Origin: an uncultured Bacilli bacterium | GTDB taxonomy: Bacteria; Bacillota_I; Bacilli_A; RF39; UBA660 | Direction: 5' to 3' | DNA: 37,743 nt | Assembly (NCBI GenBank): GCA_947632355.1 | Contig: CANROY010000005.1 | Coordinates: 1-37,743 of the forward strand | Program-made: the position numbers and the translations under genes | The notes under the pieces: generated by a model | Database searches by the model: none | What the model was told of the DNA's origin: nothing | What the model saw: the letters and a program-made list of their open reading frames with translations, nothing else | Part shown: positions 1 through 7,226 of the stretch, piece by piece | Layout: each line of letters starts with the position of its first letter | Position numbering within the stretch: position 1 is the stretch's first letter

Positions 1-29
1 AAATTAAAAACCTCAGAAACCCTTATAAA

Positions 30-141
30 ACAAAAAGCGTTCCCTCTCTCGAGGGAACTTCAGGGGGTTTTGGTTGATACATTCTCACATTTATAAATCG
101 TAAGAATGTTTGAAAGGTTAGCATGATATTGTATCATGCTA
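30..141 (-). ncRNA. candidate small RNA with C-rich single-stranded patch
   Basis: Seen: a consensus-like promoter reads leftward (TTGACA at 175-170, 17-nt spacer, TATTAT at 152-147). The predicted start near 141 opens with a 10-bp hairpin (119-141, loop TTG on plus). A second hairpin follows (ACATTCT 78-84 with its complement near 103-109), then an unpaired C-rich patch (complement of 59-77, containing ACCAAAACCCCCTGAAG), and a strong intrinsic terminator at 39-58 followed by a U-run. This gives about 112 nt with promoter and terminator but no convincing reading frame. The C-rich patch is complementary to loops in two other candidate RNAs (3082-3099 and 3345-3354). Family not recognised. Inference: a trans-acting regulatory RNA; C-rich patches in Bacillota sRNAs often target Shine-Dalgarno sequences. 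Confidence 0.6.
32..58 (-). terminator. intrinsic terminator of the small RNA
   Basis: Perfect 8-bp stem (39-46 with 51-58) closing a 4-nt loop, followed on the minus strand by GC and TTTTTGTTTT. Confidence 0.75.
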
Positions 142-146
142 TTTAA

Positions 147-175
147 ATAATATAATGAATTTTTCTCTTTGTCAA
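147..175 (-). promoter_or_regulatory. sigma-A type promoter for the 30-141 small RNA
   Basis: On the minus strand there is TTGACA (175-170), exactly 17 nt, then TATTAT (152-147). The expected start falls at about 141, the first base of the 5' hairpin. Confidence 0.65.
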
Positions 176-218
176 ACAATTTCGTTTTATCCGACAAAAA
201 AAGTGTTAATTTGTCATT

Positions 219-848
219 TTATTCATTCTCTTTTTTCTTTTTTAATTCATCATAATAAAGTGTTTCTGCAATACTTATATAAGGAATAGTATATATAAAT
301 CCAATTCCTAATGTAAGAACAGAAAGGAATCCCCAACCAATAAAACTTAAAATAAATACAAAATAATCCATCTTATAACCATCCATTAGTTTTTTACTTT
401 CACTTAAATACTCCATTGGGCTTTTGCTTTCCCCTTCGGTGTGTAGATCTGCATATAAATAGAAAACCATAGAATATCCAATCGCTGCAATAATACCAGG
501 AATCACTAATAGTAAACTCCATAGCATAATAATGATTCCCATGATAAGCGTAATGGCTGCAATCGGTAAAACATTTTTAACAAATCTAAAAATATCTTCT
601 CTACTATACTCTTCCTTACGTACTAACTTTAAAGTATATAAAGTAAATCCAACACTTAAAGTTGATAAAAAGAAAGATAAAACGAAATTAAGTGCTGCAT
701 ATAGCATACTTTCAGGGTTTGCTACAAGACCTAATACTAAGGAGCATAAAAAGGAAATCGCAAGTATAATTAAATACCCTTTCCAAAATCCTTTAAAGTT
801 TTCTTTTAAAATTGCTTTTGCTTTTTCTTTAATCTCCACTCTATCCAT
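219..848 (-). CDS. DUF975 family integral membrane protein
   Basis: 209 residues with about five to six hydrophobic segments (around 23-42, 48-70, 93-115, 116-135, 160-183, 185-200). The C-terminal half matches the DUF975 pattern: a SKKLMDGYK-like box followed by LSFIGWGFLSVLTLGIG and a PY-containing last helix. The start is supported by GAGGAGG seven to eight bases upstream. DUF975 proteins are common in Bacillota, often as stand-alone membrane proteins; no biochemical role is established. It lies 43 bp downstream of recG on the same strand with its own good ribosome site, so it may be cotranscribed. Family call is firm, function unknown. Confidence 0.75.
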   Translation of the reverse strand: MDRVEIKEKAKAILKENFKGFWKGYLIILAISFLCSLVLGLVANPESMLYAALNFVLSFFLSTLSVGFTLYTLKLVRKEEYSREDIFRFVKNVLPIAAITLIMGIIIMLWSLLLVIPGIIAAIGYSMVFYLYADLHTEGESKSPMEYLSESKKLMDGYKMDYFVFILSFIGWGFLSVLTLGIGFIYTIPYISIAETLYYDELKKKKENE

Positions 849-891
849 ACAATATACCTCCTCTAAAACTATTATATTTTAAAACAAAAAA

Positions 892-2877
892 TTAATCAAT
901 ATGACTTACACTTTTTAAAATCGTTTGGTATTTTTCTTCTAAATTGGTTGTGCTCTTTAAAAAAATTTTACTATCTTCTTTAGCATATAATAGTATTTTA
1001 AAATCGTGCTTTAAATCCGCAATTTTAAAGACCATATCGCCACTTTGTCGTGTACCAAATAAGTCTCCTTCTCGACGCATTAAAAAATCTTGTTCACTAA
1101 TATAGAAGCCATCATTACTTTCCTCTAGTACTTTTAATCGTTCTTTATCATAGTCACTAATTAAAAAGCAAGTGGATTCTAAATCGTTTCTTCCAACACG
1201 TCCTCTTAATTGGTGAAGAGTAGCAAGTCCAAACATTTCAGCGTTAAAAATAACAATGGTAGTAGCATTTTTAACATCAACACCAACTTCAATTACCGTA
1301 GTAGCAATGAGTATCTTTGTTTCTCCCGATTGAAAACGATCCATGATTTCTTCTTTTTCTTTAGATTTTATTTTTCCGTGTAGAACTTCAATCTTTACTT
1401 TATGTTGAAAAGCCGTATCAAAACTTTCTTTTAGATTATTCACATCGTGTAAGTTTCGTTCTTCTTGCTCTAATATAGAAGGAGCAACCACATAGATTTG
1501 ATGTCCCATTTTTATTTCTTTTAAAATATGTTCTAACACACCTTTTAATTCACTTTCTTTTTTAACATACGTTTTAATTTCTTTACGACCACTTGGTTTT
1601 GTTTTAATTAAGGATGTGTCCATGTCTTGATAAATGGTTAAAGCATACGTTCTTGGAATTGGAGTTGCACTCATATAAATGGTATCGGGAAGTATTCCTT
1701 TATTTTGTAAATTTCCTCGTTGATTGACACCAAAACGATGTTGTTCGTCGGTGATAACTAACCCTAAGTTTTTAAACGCAACCTCTTCACTAATTAAAGC
1801 ATGAGTTCCAATTAGAATATCGATTTCTCCATTTCTTAGTTTTTCTAAAATTTCCTTGTGTTCTTTTTTCTTTAGACTCCCTGTTAATAAGGATACACGT
1901 ATGCCAAAATCTTTTACTAAATTGTTAATTGTTTCATAATGTTGTTTGGCTAAAATCTCTGTTGGAGCCATCAAAGCACTTTGATACCCACTAAAGGTAT
2001 TGGCAACCATCGTAATCGTTGCTACAATGGTTTTTCCACTTCCCACGTCTCCTTCTATTAAACGATTCATTCTTTTTTCACTTTTTAAATCTTTTAAACA
2101 ATCTTGAACAGCAGTGGCTTGATCAGGCGTAAGTTCAAATGGAAGAGAGGATAAGAACTGTTCTAGTTTTTCTTCCTCATAGTTTTTTGCAACACCTTTT
2201 ATTTTTTCATTTCGATTCTTTAGATAATTAATTTTTAACATAAAAATAAAGAATTCTTCATAGATACTTCTTAACCTTGCTTGTTTTAATGTGTTTTTAG
2301 AATGTGGTTGATGCATTTCCAATATAGAAGTTCTTTTATCTAGAAAATGATATTTTTCTTGTAAAAAAGTAGGAATGTAATCACAAACTGTTTCTTTTAA
2401 GGGAAGAGCATTCATAATAAATTGATGTAGTTGCGTATTTTTAAGACCTTTGATTGTATGATATACCGCTTCTATTTTCGTTTCAGTTAGCCAATTTAAT
2501 TTAATTTCAACTGCTACAAAAGTATTTTTCTTTTTATCGTATTTTCCTACTAAACAAACTTCTTTACCAATATCTAAATTCTTATATAAAAACGTACGAT
2601 TGAATAAAACAACATTAATTAATAAATTATTAGCTAAAGCTTTAAAGGATAAACGTTTAAAATTACGTCTGATATAAAAGATTCTCGGTGTTGATTCTAT
2701 TGTAGCATTAATAACAATAGTTTCTTGTTCATCAACATTTTCATTTAATGCAAGAGGGTTATAGACATTATAACGATAAGGATAATAAGTAATTAAATCT
2801 TCTACCGTAAAAATATTAAGTTTATTTAAACGCTCAATTGATTTTGTACCAATTCCTTTAATATCTTGCAATTCCAT
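892..2877 (-). CDS. recG: ATP-dependent DNA helicase RecG
   Basis: Branched-DNA helicase that reverses stalled forks and migrates Holliday junctions. Seen: N-terminal wedge/OB region (about 1-160), Walker A GDVGSGKT near residue 280, DEQH box near 380, SATPIPRT motif near 407, and the C-terminal RecG region with QLRGRVGR and the DFLMRREGDLFGTRQSG segment. The frame is open to a GTG at 2886, but the ATG at 2877 is preferred because AGGTGA sits five bases before it and overlaps the GTG; this gives 661 residues, near the usual 670-690. A promoter lies at 2905-2933. It is transcribed away from the small-RNA region 3000-3409 and is followed by the DUF975 gene. Confidence 0.95.
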   Translation of the reverse strand: MELQDIKGIGTKSIERLNKLNIFTVEDLITYYPYRYNVYNPLALNENVDEQETIVINATIESTPRIFYIRRNFKRLSFKALANNLLINVVLFNRTFLYKNLDIGKEVCLVGKYDKKKNTFVAVEIKLNWLTETKIEAVYHTIKGLKNTQLHQFIMNALPLKETVCDYIPTFLQEKYHFLDKRTSILEMHQPHSKNTLKQARLRSIYEEFFIFMLKINYLKNRNEKIKGVAKNYEEEKLEQFLSSLPFELTPDQATAVQDCLKDLKSEKRMNRLIEGDVGSGKTIVATITMVANTFSGYQSALMAPTEILAKQHYETINNLVKDFGIRVSLLTGSLKKKEHKEILEKLRNGEIDILIGTHALISEEVAFKNLGLVITDEQHRFGVNQRGNLQNKGILPDTIYMSATPIPRTYALTIYQDMDTSLIKTKPSGRKEIKTYVKKESELKGVLEHILKEIKMGHQIYVVAPSILEQEERNLHDVNNLKESFDTAFQHKVKIEVLHGKIKSKEKEEIMDRFQSGETKILIATTVIEVGVDVKNATTIVIFNAEMFGLATLHQLRGRVGRNDLESTCFLISDYDKERLKVLEESNDGFYISEQDFLMRREGDLFGTRQSGDMVFKIADLKHDFKILLYAKEDSKIFLKSTTNLEEKYQTILKSVSHID

Positions 2878-2904
2878 TTTGATCACCTAACTCTAGTTAA
2901 TTTT

Positions 2905-2933
2905 ATTATACTAAAAAAGTGAACAAATGTACA
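2905..2933 (-). promoter_or_regulatory. putative recG promoter
   Basis: Minus strand TGTACA (2933-2928), 17 nt, TATAAT (2910-2905). The -35 matches the consensus at four of six positions, the -10 is perfect. Confidence 0.5.
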
Positions 2934-2999
2934 GTTTTCTAAAAATTTTGTCTTTTTTTGACGCAAATTGATAAGTTTCTTCTAGTTTTGTCGAATCGC

Positions 3000-3027
3000 T
3001 TGCAAATGGAAAGAATCCCATTATAAT
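3000..3027 (+). promoter_or_regulatory. promoter of rod-like small RNA
   Basis: Plus strand TTGCAA (3000-3005), 16 nt, TATAAT (3022-3027). It points away from recG, with no protein-coding frame downstream on this strand, and the predicted start (about 3034) sits right before the closing stem of a long hairpin. Confidence 0.55.
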
Positions 3028-3033
3028 AGAGAC

Positions 3034-3224
3034 TCGTGTTGTTGGAAAAGGAATAGATTTCCTACAAACAAATATATTTCACAGGGGGTTTTTGGTTGAA
3101 ATATATTCCCGTTTTAAAATTTTTTCCTTGGTGAATCTATTCCTCCAATAGCACATTCTATTTCTATTTCATAATAATCTTTTTTCTATTTTAAAAGAAA
3201 TGCAAAAAAAATTGCATTTTTTTT
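3034..3224 (+). ncRNA. rod-shaped small RNA, 6S-RNA-like architecture
   Basis: Seen: the predicted transcript folds into one long rod. The closing stem pairs 3036-3045 with 3145-3154 (10 bp, two G-U) and continues as 3050-3059 with 3134-3143 (10 bp). A large asymmetric central bubble follows (3061-3070 against 3108-3132), then an 11-bp apical stem (3071-3081 with 3097-3107) and a 15-nt loop CAGGGGGTTTTTGGT. The G-U pairs would be A-C mismatches on the other strand, which supports the plus orientation. A terminator lies at 3198-3224. Known: 6S RNA is a rod with a central bubble mimicking an open promoter. The rod here (about 119 nt) is shorter than usual and no conserved 6S motif was recognised, so the 6S label is tentative; an unknown structured sRNA is equally possible. 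Confidence 0.5.
3198..3224 (+). terminator. intrinsic terminator after rod-like RNA
   Basis: AAATGCAA and TTGCATTT form an 8-bp, AT-rich stem around a loop of A residues, followed by a run of T on the plus strand. The stem is weak but well placed before the next promoter (3235). Confidence 0.5.
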
Positions 3225-3234
3225 AAAAAAAGTG

Positions 3235-3263
3235 TTGACAAATTTCTAACTTTCGATTAGGAT
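3235..3263 (+). promoter_or_regulatory. promoter of the second plus-strand small RNA
   Basis: TTGACA (3235-3240), 17 nt, TAGGAT (3258-3263). The -35 is perfect. The expected start, about 3270, is the first base of a 9-bp hairpin. Confidence 0.6.
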
Positions 3264-3269
3264 ATAAAT

Positions 3270-3409
3270 CACCAATTCACTAAGAAGCGAATTGGTGCTA
3301 GTATCACACTAGTCAACCCCTTTTTATTCTTTTAGGATGGCAGTCTTCAGGGGGCTGTCATCCAATGTGGGAACTTTAAAAGCATTCGTTATTCGACGAA
3401 TGCTTTTTC
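3270..3409 (+). ncRNA. candidate small RNA with G-rich hairpin loop
   Basis: Seen: starting at the predicted +1, a 9-bp hairpin (3270-3278 with 3289-3297), a small CTAGT/ACTAG hairpin (3298-3312), a C/U-rich linker TCAACCCCTTTTT (3313-3325), a 9-bp hairpin (3335-3343 with 3355-3363, one G-U) with loop TCTTCAGGGGG, and a terminator hairpin (3381-3404). The single G-U would be an A-C mismatch in the other sense, which favours the plus strand. There is no reading frame of note. The loop is complementary to the C-rich patch of the 30-141 RNA. Family not recognised. Its 3' end overlaps the last codons of the convergent PFOR gene. Confidence 0.5.
3381..3409. terminator. bidirectional terminator shared by small RNA and PFOR gene
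   Basis: AGCATTCGT (3381-3389) pairs with ACGAATGCT (3396-3404). On plus it is followed by TTTTTCTTT; on minus by TTTAAAG. It includes the PFOR stop codon, so it serves convergent transcription. Confidence 0.65.
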
Positions 3410-6400
3410 TTTGTATTCTTGATATCTTTTCATAGCGTTTTGTTTATTGATTTCTAATAGTTCTCTTGCTATTTCTGGACTTTTTATTTTTAAAGCACTA
3501 TATCTTGTTTCATTTTCTAAGAAAGATTCATACTTGGTAAAATCAGGTTCTTTAGAATCTAAGTAGAGTTTTTCTTCTTCTGGATGATAACGCATTAAAA
3601 GTTGGTAGCCGACTTCTACGGCAAGAGATTGTTCTTTCGTTGTACAAGAAAGTCCACCTTTAATTCCATGCTCAACACAAGGACAATATGCAATGACAAT
3701 AGCAGGTCCAACGTGTACTTCAGCTTCCTTTAAGACTTTAATCGTGTGCATAAAATCAGCACCTAAAGAAATACTTGCTACATAACAATTTGGATAGCAC
3801 ATCGCCATTTTGAATAAATCTTTCTTGGCTGTTTTCTTACCAAAGTCTGCAAATTCAGCAACTTGCCCTACTTTGGAAGACTTAGACATTTGCCCTCCGG
3901 TATTCGAATACACTTCTGTATCTAATACGAGTATCTTTATATTTTCATTACTAGATAAGACATGATCAATGCCACCAAAGCCAATATCATAAGCCCAACC
4001 ATCTCCACCAATCGCCCAGACACTGCGACTTGGAACATAATCTAATAAATCTCTTAAATCCTTAGGAATTTCTAAAGAGTCTAATTCCTTTTTTAATGGA
4101 TACGTAATGCTAAAATCTTCTGGGTTCTCTAGCCATGTTTGGAACTTTTCTTTCGTCTCTTCCTTTACCGCCGGTAAAGAAGAAGTCATAATTTGTTTAA
4201 TTTGATTTCGTTTTTGTTTATAAGATAAAACCATACCTAAGGCAAACTCGGCATTATCTTCAAATAAGGAATTAGCCCACGAAACACTATAAGGCGTACT
4301 TGGCATACTACCACCATAGATACTTGAACAACCAGTGGCATTTGCTATCACCAATTTTTTACCGACTAATTGTGTTAGAAGACGAATATAAGAAGTTTCT
4401 CCGCAACCTGCACAAGCCCCACTAAATTCAAAATAAGGTCGAACAAAACTCAAATCTTTAACCGTATCTTTTTTGCCGCAATTCGGATTTTCGTAATGAT
4501 TAAAATAGTAATCACTTATTTTTTGTTTTTCTTCCTCATACGTACCAAACGTTAAGGCTTTCTCTCCTTTTAATCCCGGACAAATATCAATACATAAACC
4601 ACAACTCGTACAATCTGCTTCACTAATACTGACAAGATAATTGTATTCGGGATTTCCAAGCATTGGTTTACCTATTGTTTCTTTCGTTTTAAAGGAACGA
4701 ATAACAGCGTGAGGACAAACAAAACTACAACGACCACATTCAATACAATTTTCAGGAATCCACTTGACCACTTTATCGGCAATACGACGTTTTTCCAACT
4801 TAGACGTACCACCTTTAAAAGTACCATCAGCAATTTCTAAAACTTCACTTACAGGGACATCATACCCATAACGATTCTTGACTTTTTCAAATAAAGTTTT
4901 GGGTTGTTCTTTTAGGTAACCATCACTTTCTAAATGAATTTCTTCTAATCGTTCTAGAGAGTTTTGAATGGCTTTAACGTTATTTTCAATTACTTCACGC
5001 CCCTTATTTTTAAATGTTTCTTCAATCGTTTCTGTAACAAGTTCTAAAGCATTTGGAATACCAAGTAAATTTAAAATAATCACTTCCATAATCTTATTGA
5101 TTTTTCCTTTAATATGATTTTCTTCTGCAATAATACTTGCATTGATGCATAAAACTTTGATGTTTTTATTCTTAATAATTTCTTTATCTTCTTTGCTTAT
5201 TTTTTCTTTTAATAAGTTTGTATCGGTGGTATTAATTAGAAGGGTACCATTTTCTTCAATGGTATCTAACATACTATATTTTTTAAAGTATTCATCTTTC
5301 GTAACGACAATCAGTTTTGGATTTTGAACATAAAAGGGAGCGTACACATTTTCTTCTTTAATACGAAGATTACTAACGGTTACTCCACCACTCTTTTTAG
5401 AGTCATATTCGAAATATCCATCGCCATACTTATCTAGTTTAGTTAAAGCAAGGTTTAAAATATCTTTACTAGCACTGACCATTCCATCACTACCAAAGCC
5501 ATAGATTTTCATTTCTTGGGCTTTTAATTTTAATGAATACTCTACTTTTTCTAAACTTAAATGCGTTACGTCATCAAGAATACCAATCGTAAAGTTGTCT
5601 TTTATGTTCCCTTCTAACATTTTATAAACACTGTAAATATCACTTGGAGTTGTATTTTTACTTGATAGACCAAAACGTCCTCCCACAATTTGGATATCTT
5701 TATCCTTTAACGCAGAAAGAACATCCAAGTAAAGGGGTTCTCCCATACTTCCTGCTTCTTTGGTACGGTCTAGAACAGCGATTCTTTTGACGGTAGAAGG
5801 AAGTACGTTTTCTAAATACTCTTTACTAAACGGACGATACAAATGGACTTCAACAACACCAATTTTAGCACCTTTTTTTACCTCTTCTTCTACAACTAAT
5901 TTTATGGTATCTACAACACTGCCCATGGCAACAATTACATTTTCTGCATCCTTCGCTCCATAGTAGTTAAATGGCAAAATATTCGTTTTACAAATGGTAT
6001 TAACTTGTTCCATATAGTGGGCAACAATTTTTGGCATTTCCTTATAGTAGGTATTTCTTGCTTCCACGGTTTGAAAGTAAATGTCTTCATTGTATGCAAG
6101 ACCTTTTTGGATTGGATGATCCACATTTAACATACGTTTTTTAAATTCATTTATTTTTTCATAATCAATGAGTTTTAAAAATTGGGTGTCATCAATTTCT
6201 TCAACGGAATGAAGTTCATGACTAGTTCGAAAGCCATCAAAGAAATGTAAAAATGGTAGAGAGCCTTTAATACTAGAAAGATGGGCAACACAAGCATTGG
6301 CACGAACATCTTCTATATTAGTAGAAGCAAGAAGGCAAAAACCAGTTTCACGAGTTGCATAAATATCGCTATGGTCTCCAAAAATGGATAATCCGTGTGT

Positions 6401-6742
6401 TGCAATGGTACGACTCGCAACATGCATGACACCAGGAAGCATTTCCCCTGCCATTTTGTACATATTGGGTATCATTAATAAAAGACCTTGGCTAGCCGTA
6501 AAAGTTGTTGCAAGAGAACCGGTAAGAAGTGCCCCATGCATAGCCCCTGCAGCCCCCGCTTCACTTTGCATTTCAATTAACTCAACAGAACGATTAAATA
6601 AATTTTTCTTATCTGTATGATTTAGATAATCAATATTAGAAGCCATCGGACTAGATGGGGTTATAGGATAAATACTTGCAACTTCACTAAACAAATACGC
6701 TATACTAGAACACATCTTATTGGCATCCATTACTTTTTTCAT
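3389..6742 (-). CDS. nifJ: pyruvate:ferredoxin (flavodoxin) oxidoreductase
   Basis: Oxidises pyruvate to acetyl-CoA and CO2 and passes electrons to ferredoxin or flavodoxin; cytoplasmic, oxygen-sensitive, typical of anaerobes. Seen, in order: pyrimidine-binding domain with YPITPSSPMA near residues 25-34, transketolase-like C-terminal module (about 260-400), gamma domain (about 415-570), two 4Fe-4S ferredoxin motifs (CIECGRCSFVCP at 666-677, CTSCGLCIDICP at 711-722), and the TPP domain with CAGCGE near 777 and GDGWAYDIGFGG near 913-924, plus the later CPC near 1024. At 1117 residues it is slightly short for a family of about 1170-1230, but all cofactor motifs are present. GAGAGAG precedes the start. 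It shares a terminator with the convergent small RNA. Confidence 0.95.
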   Translation of the reverse strand: MKKVMDANKMCSSIAYLFSEVASIYPITPSSPMASNIDYLNHTDKKNLFNRSVELIEMQSEAGAAGAMHGALLTGSLATTFTASQGLLLMIPNMYKMAGEMLPGVMHVASRTIATHGLSIFGDHSDIYATRETGFCLLASTNIEDVRANACVAHLSSIKGSLPFLHFFDGFRTSHELHSVEEIDDTQFLKLIDYEKINEFKKRMLNVDHPIQKGLAYNEDIYFQTVEARNTYYKEMPKIVAHYMEQVNTICKTNILPFNYYGAKDAENVIVAMGSVVDTIKLVVEEEVKKGAKIGVVEVHLYRPFSKEYLENVLPSTVKRIAVLDRTKEAGSMGEPLYLDVLSALKDKDIQIVGGRFGLSSKNTTPSDIYSVYKMLEGNIKDNFTIGILDDVTHLSLEKVEYSLKLKAQEMKIYGFGSDGMVSASKDILNLALTKLDKYGDGYFEYDSKKSGGVTVSNLRIKEENVYAPFYVQNPKLIVVTKDEYFKKYSMLDTIEENGTLLINTTDTNLLKEKISKEDKEIIKNKNIKVLCINASIIAEENHIKGKINKIMEVIILNLLGIPNALELVTETIEETFKNKGREVIENNVKAIQNSLERLEEIHLESDGYLKEQPKTLFEKVKNRYGYDVPVSEVLEIADGTFKGGTSKLEKRRIADKVVKWIPENCIECGRCSFVCPHAVIRSFKTKETIGKPMLGNPEYNYLVSISEADCTSCGLCIDICPGLKGEKALTFGTYEEEKQKISDYYFNHYENPNCGKKDTVKDLSFVRPYFEFSGACAGCGETSYIRLLTQLVGKKLVIANATGCSSIYGGSMPSTPYSVSWANSLFEDNAEFALGMVLSYKQKRNQIKQIMTSSLPAVKEETKEKFQTWLENPEDFSITYPLKKELDSLEIPKDLRDLLDYVPSRSVWAIGGDGWAYDIGFGGIDHVLSSNENIKILVLDTEVYSNTGGQMSKSSKVGQVAEFADFGKKTAKKDLFKMAMCYPNCYVASISLGADFMHTIKVLKEAEVHVGPAIVIAYCPCVEHGIKGGLSCTTKEQSLAVEVGYQLLMRYHPEEEKLYLDSKEPDFTKYESFLENETRYSALKIKSPEIARELLEINKQNAMKRYQEYKEKAFVE

Positions 6743-6769
6743 TGTATCACTCTCTCTATTGTTTACTCT

Positions 6770-6775
6770 ATTATA
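6770..6775 (-). promoter_or_regulatory. extended -10 promoter element of the PFOR gene
   Basis: Minus strand TGATATAAT is an extended -10 (TGnTATAAT) 28 to 33 bases upstream of the start codon. No good -35 is present at 17 nt, which is usual for extended -10 promoters. Confidence 0.5.
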
Positions 6776-6831
6776 TCACGTTTTACCATAATAATATGCA
6801 GTAAAGTTTACGTAAAATTCTTTACAATTTA

Positions 6832-6861
6832 TTGAATACGGCTATTTCTTCTATGTATAAT
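6832..6861 (+). promoter_or_regulatory. promoter of the 103-residue protein gene
   Basis: TTGAAT (6832-6837), 18 nt, TATAAT (6856-6861), followed at 6876 by AGGAGG before the ATG at 6889. It is divergent from the PFOR promoter. Confidence 0.55.
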
Positions 6862-6888
6862 AAGAATAGAAGATAGGAGGTTCTTTAT

Positions 6889-7200
6889 ATGTCAAATGAA
6901 GAAATAAAATCAGCACTAAATATGTATCAAAATAAAATTGATTCTTTAGATCCAATCGAAAATGCCGAAGAAATTGCTTTATATCAATCACAAATTGAAA
7001 GTTTAAAGAATGAATTATATAATAAATCTACAGGAGCAATAGATAAAGAACGTCAAGATTTATTTGAACTTATCGCTTTTTATAAAAACGTTCTTAATAA
7101 TCCAAAATTGGATCCTGACAAACGTATTCTTTATATAGGAGAGTTACAAAACTTGCAAACTATGTTAGAAGATAATGAAGCATTGAGTCAAAAAAAATAA
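6889..7200 (+). CDS. small acidic, probably coiled-coil protein, unknown
   Basis: 103 residues, not recognised. The start is well supported by AGGAGG eight to nine bases upstream and by a good promoter at 6832-6861; a terminator follows directly. The sequence is highly charged with no signal peptide, membrane segment or cysteine. Three predicted helices rich in Leu/Ile/Glu/Lys with heptad-like spacing (about 3-22, 24-47, 55-75) suggest a cytoplasmic coiled-coil or helical bundle. It is monocistronic between the divergent PFOR gene and the convergent CDF gene. Real gene likely; function cannot be assigned. Confidence 0.7.
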   Translation: MSNEEIKSALNMYQNKIDSLDPIENAEEIALYQSQIESLKNELYNKSTGAIDKERQDLFELIAFYKNVLNNPKLDPDKRILYIGELQNLQTMLEDNEALSQKK

Positions 7201-7226
7201 ATCTGCAAAAAATAAGCAGATTTTTT
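7201..7226 (+). terminator. intrinsic terminator after the small protein gene
   Basis: ATCTGC (7201-7206) pairs with GCAGAT (7216-7221), followed by TTTTTT. It directly follows the stop codon and runs into the stop of the convergent CDF gene. Confidence 0.7.

Noticed and set aside
532-882. A 116-codon plus-strand frame opposite the DUF975 gene
   Set aside because: Antisense of a well-matched family member; no ribosome site, low-complexity Lys/Ser content.
3034-3154. The rod-like RNA read from the minus strand
   Set aside because: The minus strand turns two G-U pairs into A-C mismatches and lacks a good promoter upstream, while the plus strand has TTGCAA-16-TATAAT and a terminator.
3313-3325. 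Pairing of TCAACCCC in the third small RNA with GGTTGA in the second
   Set aside because: Only six bases are complementary, which can arise by chance in sequence this AT-rich; it is not counted as evidence for the network.
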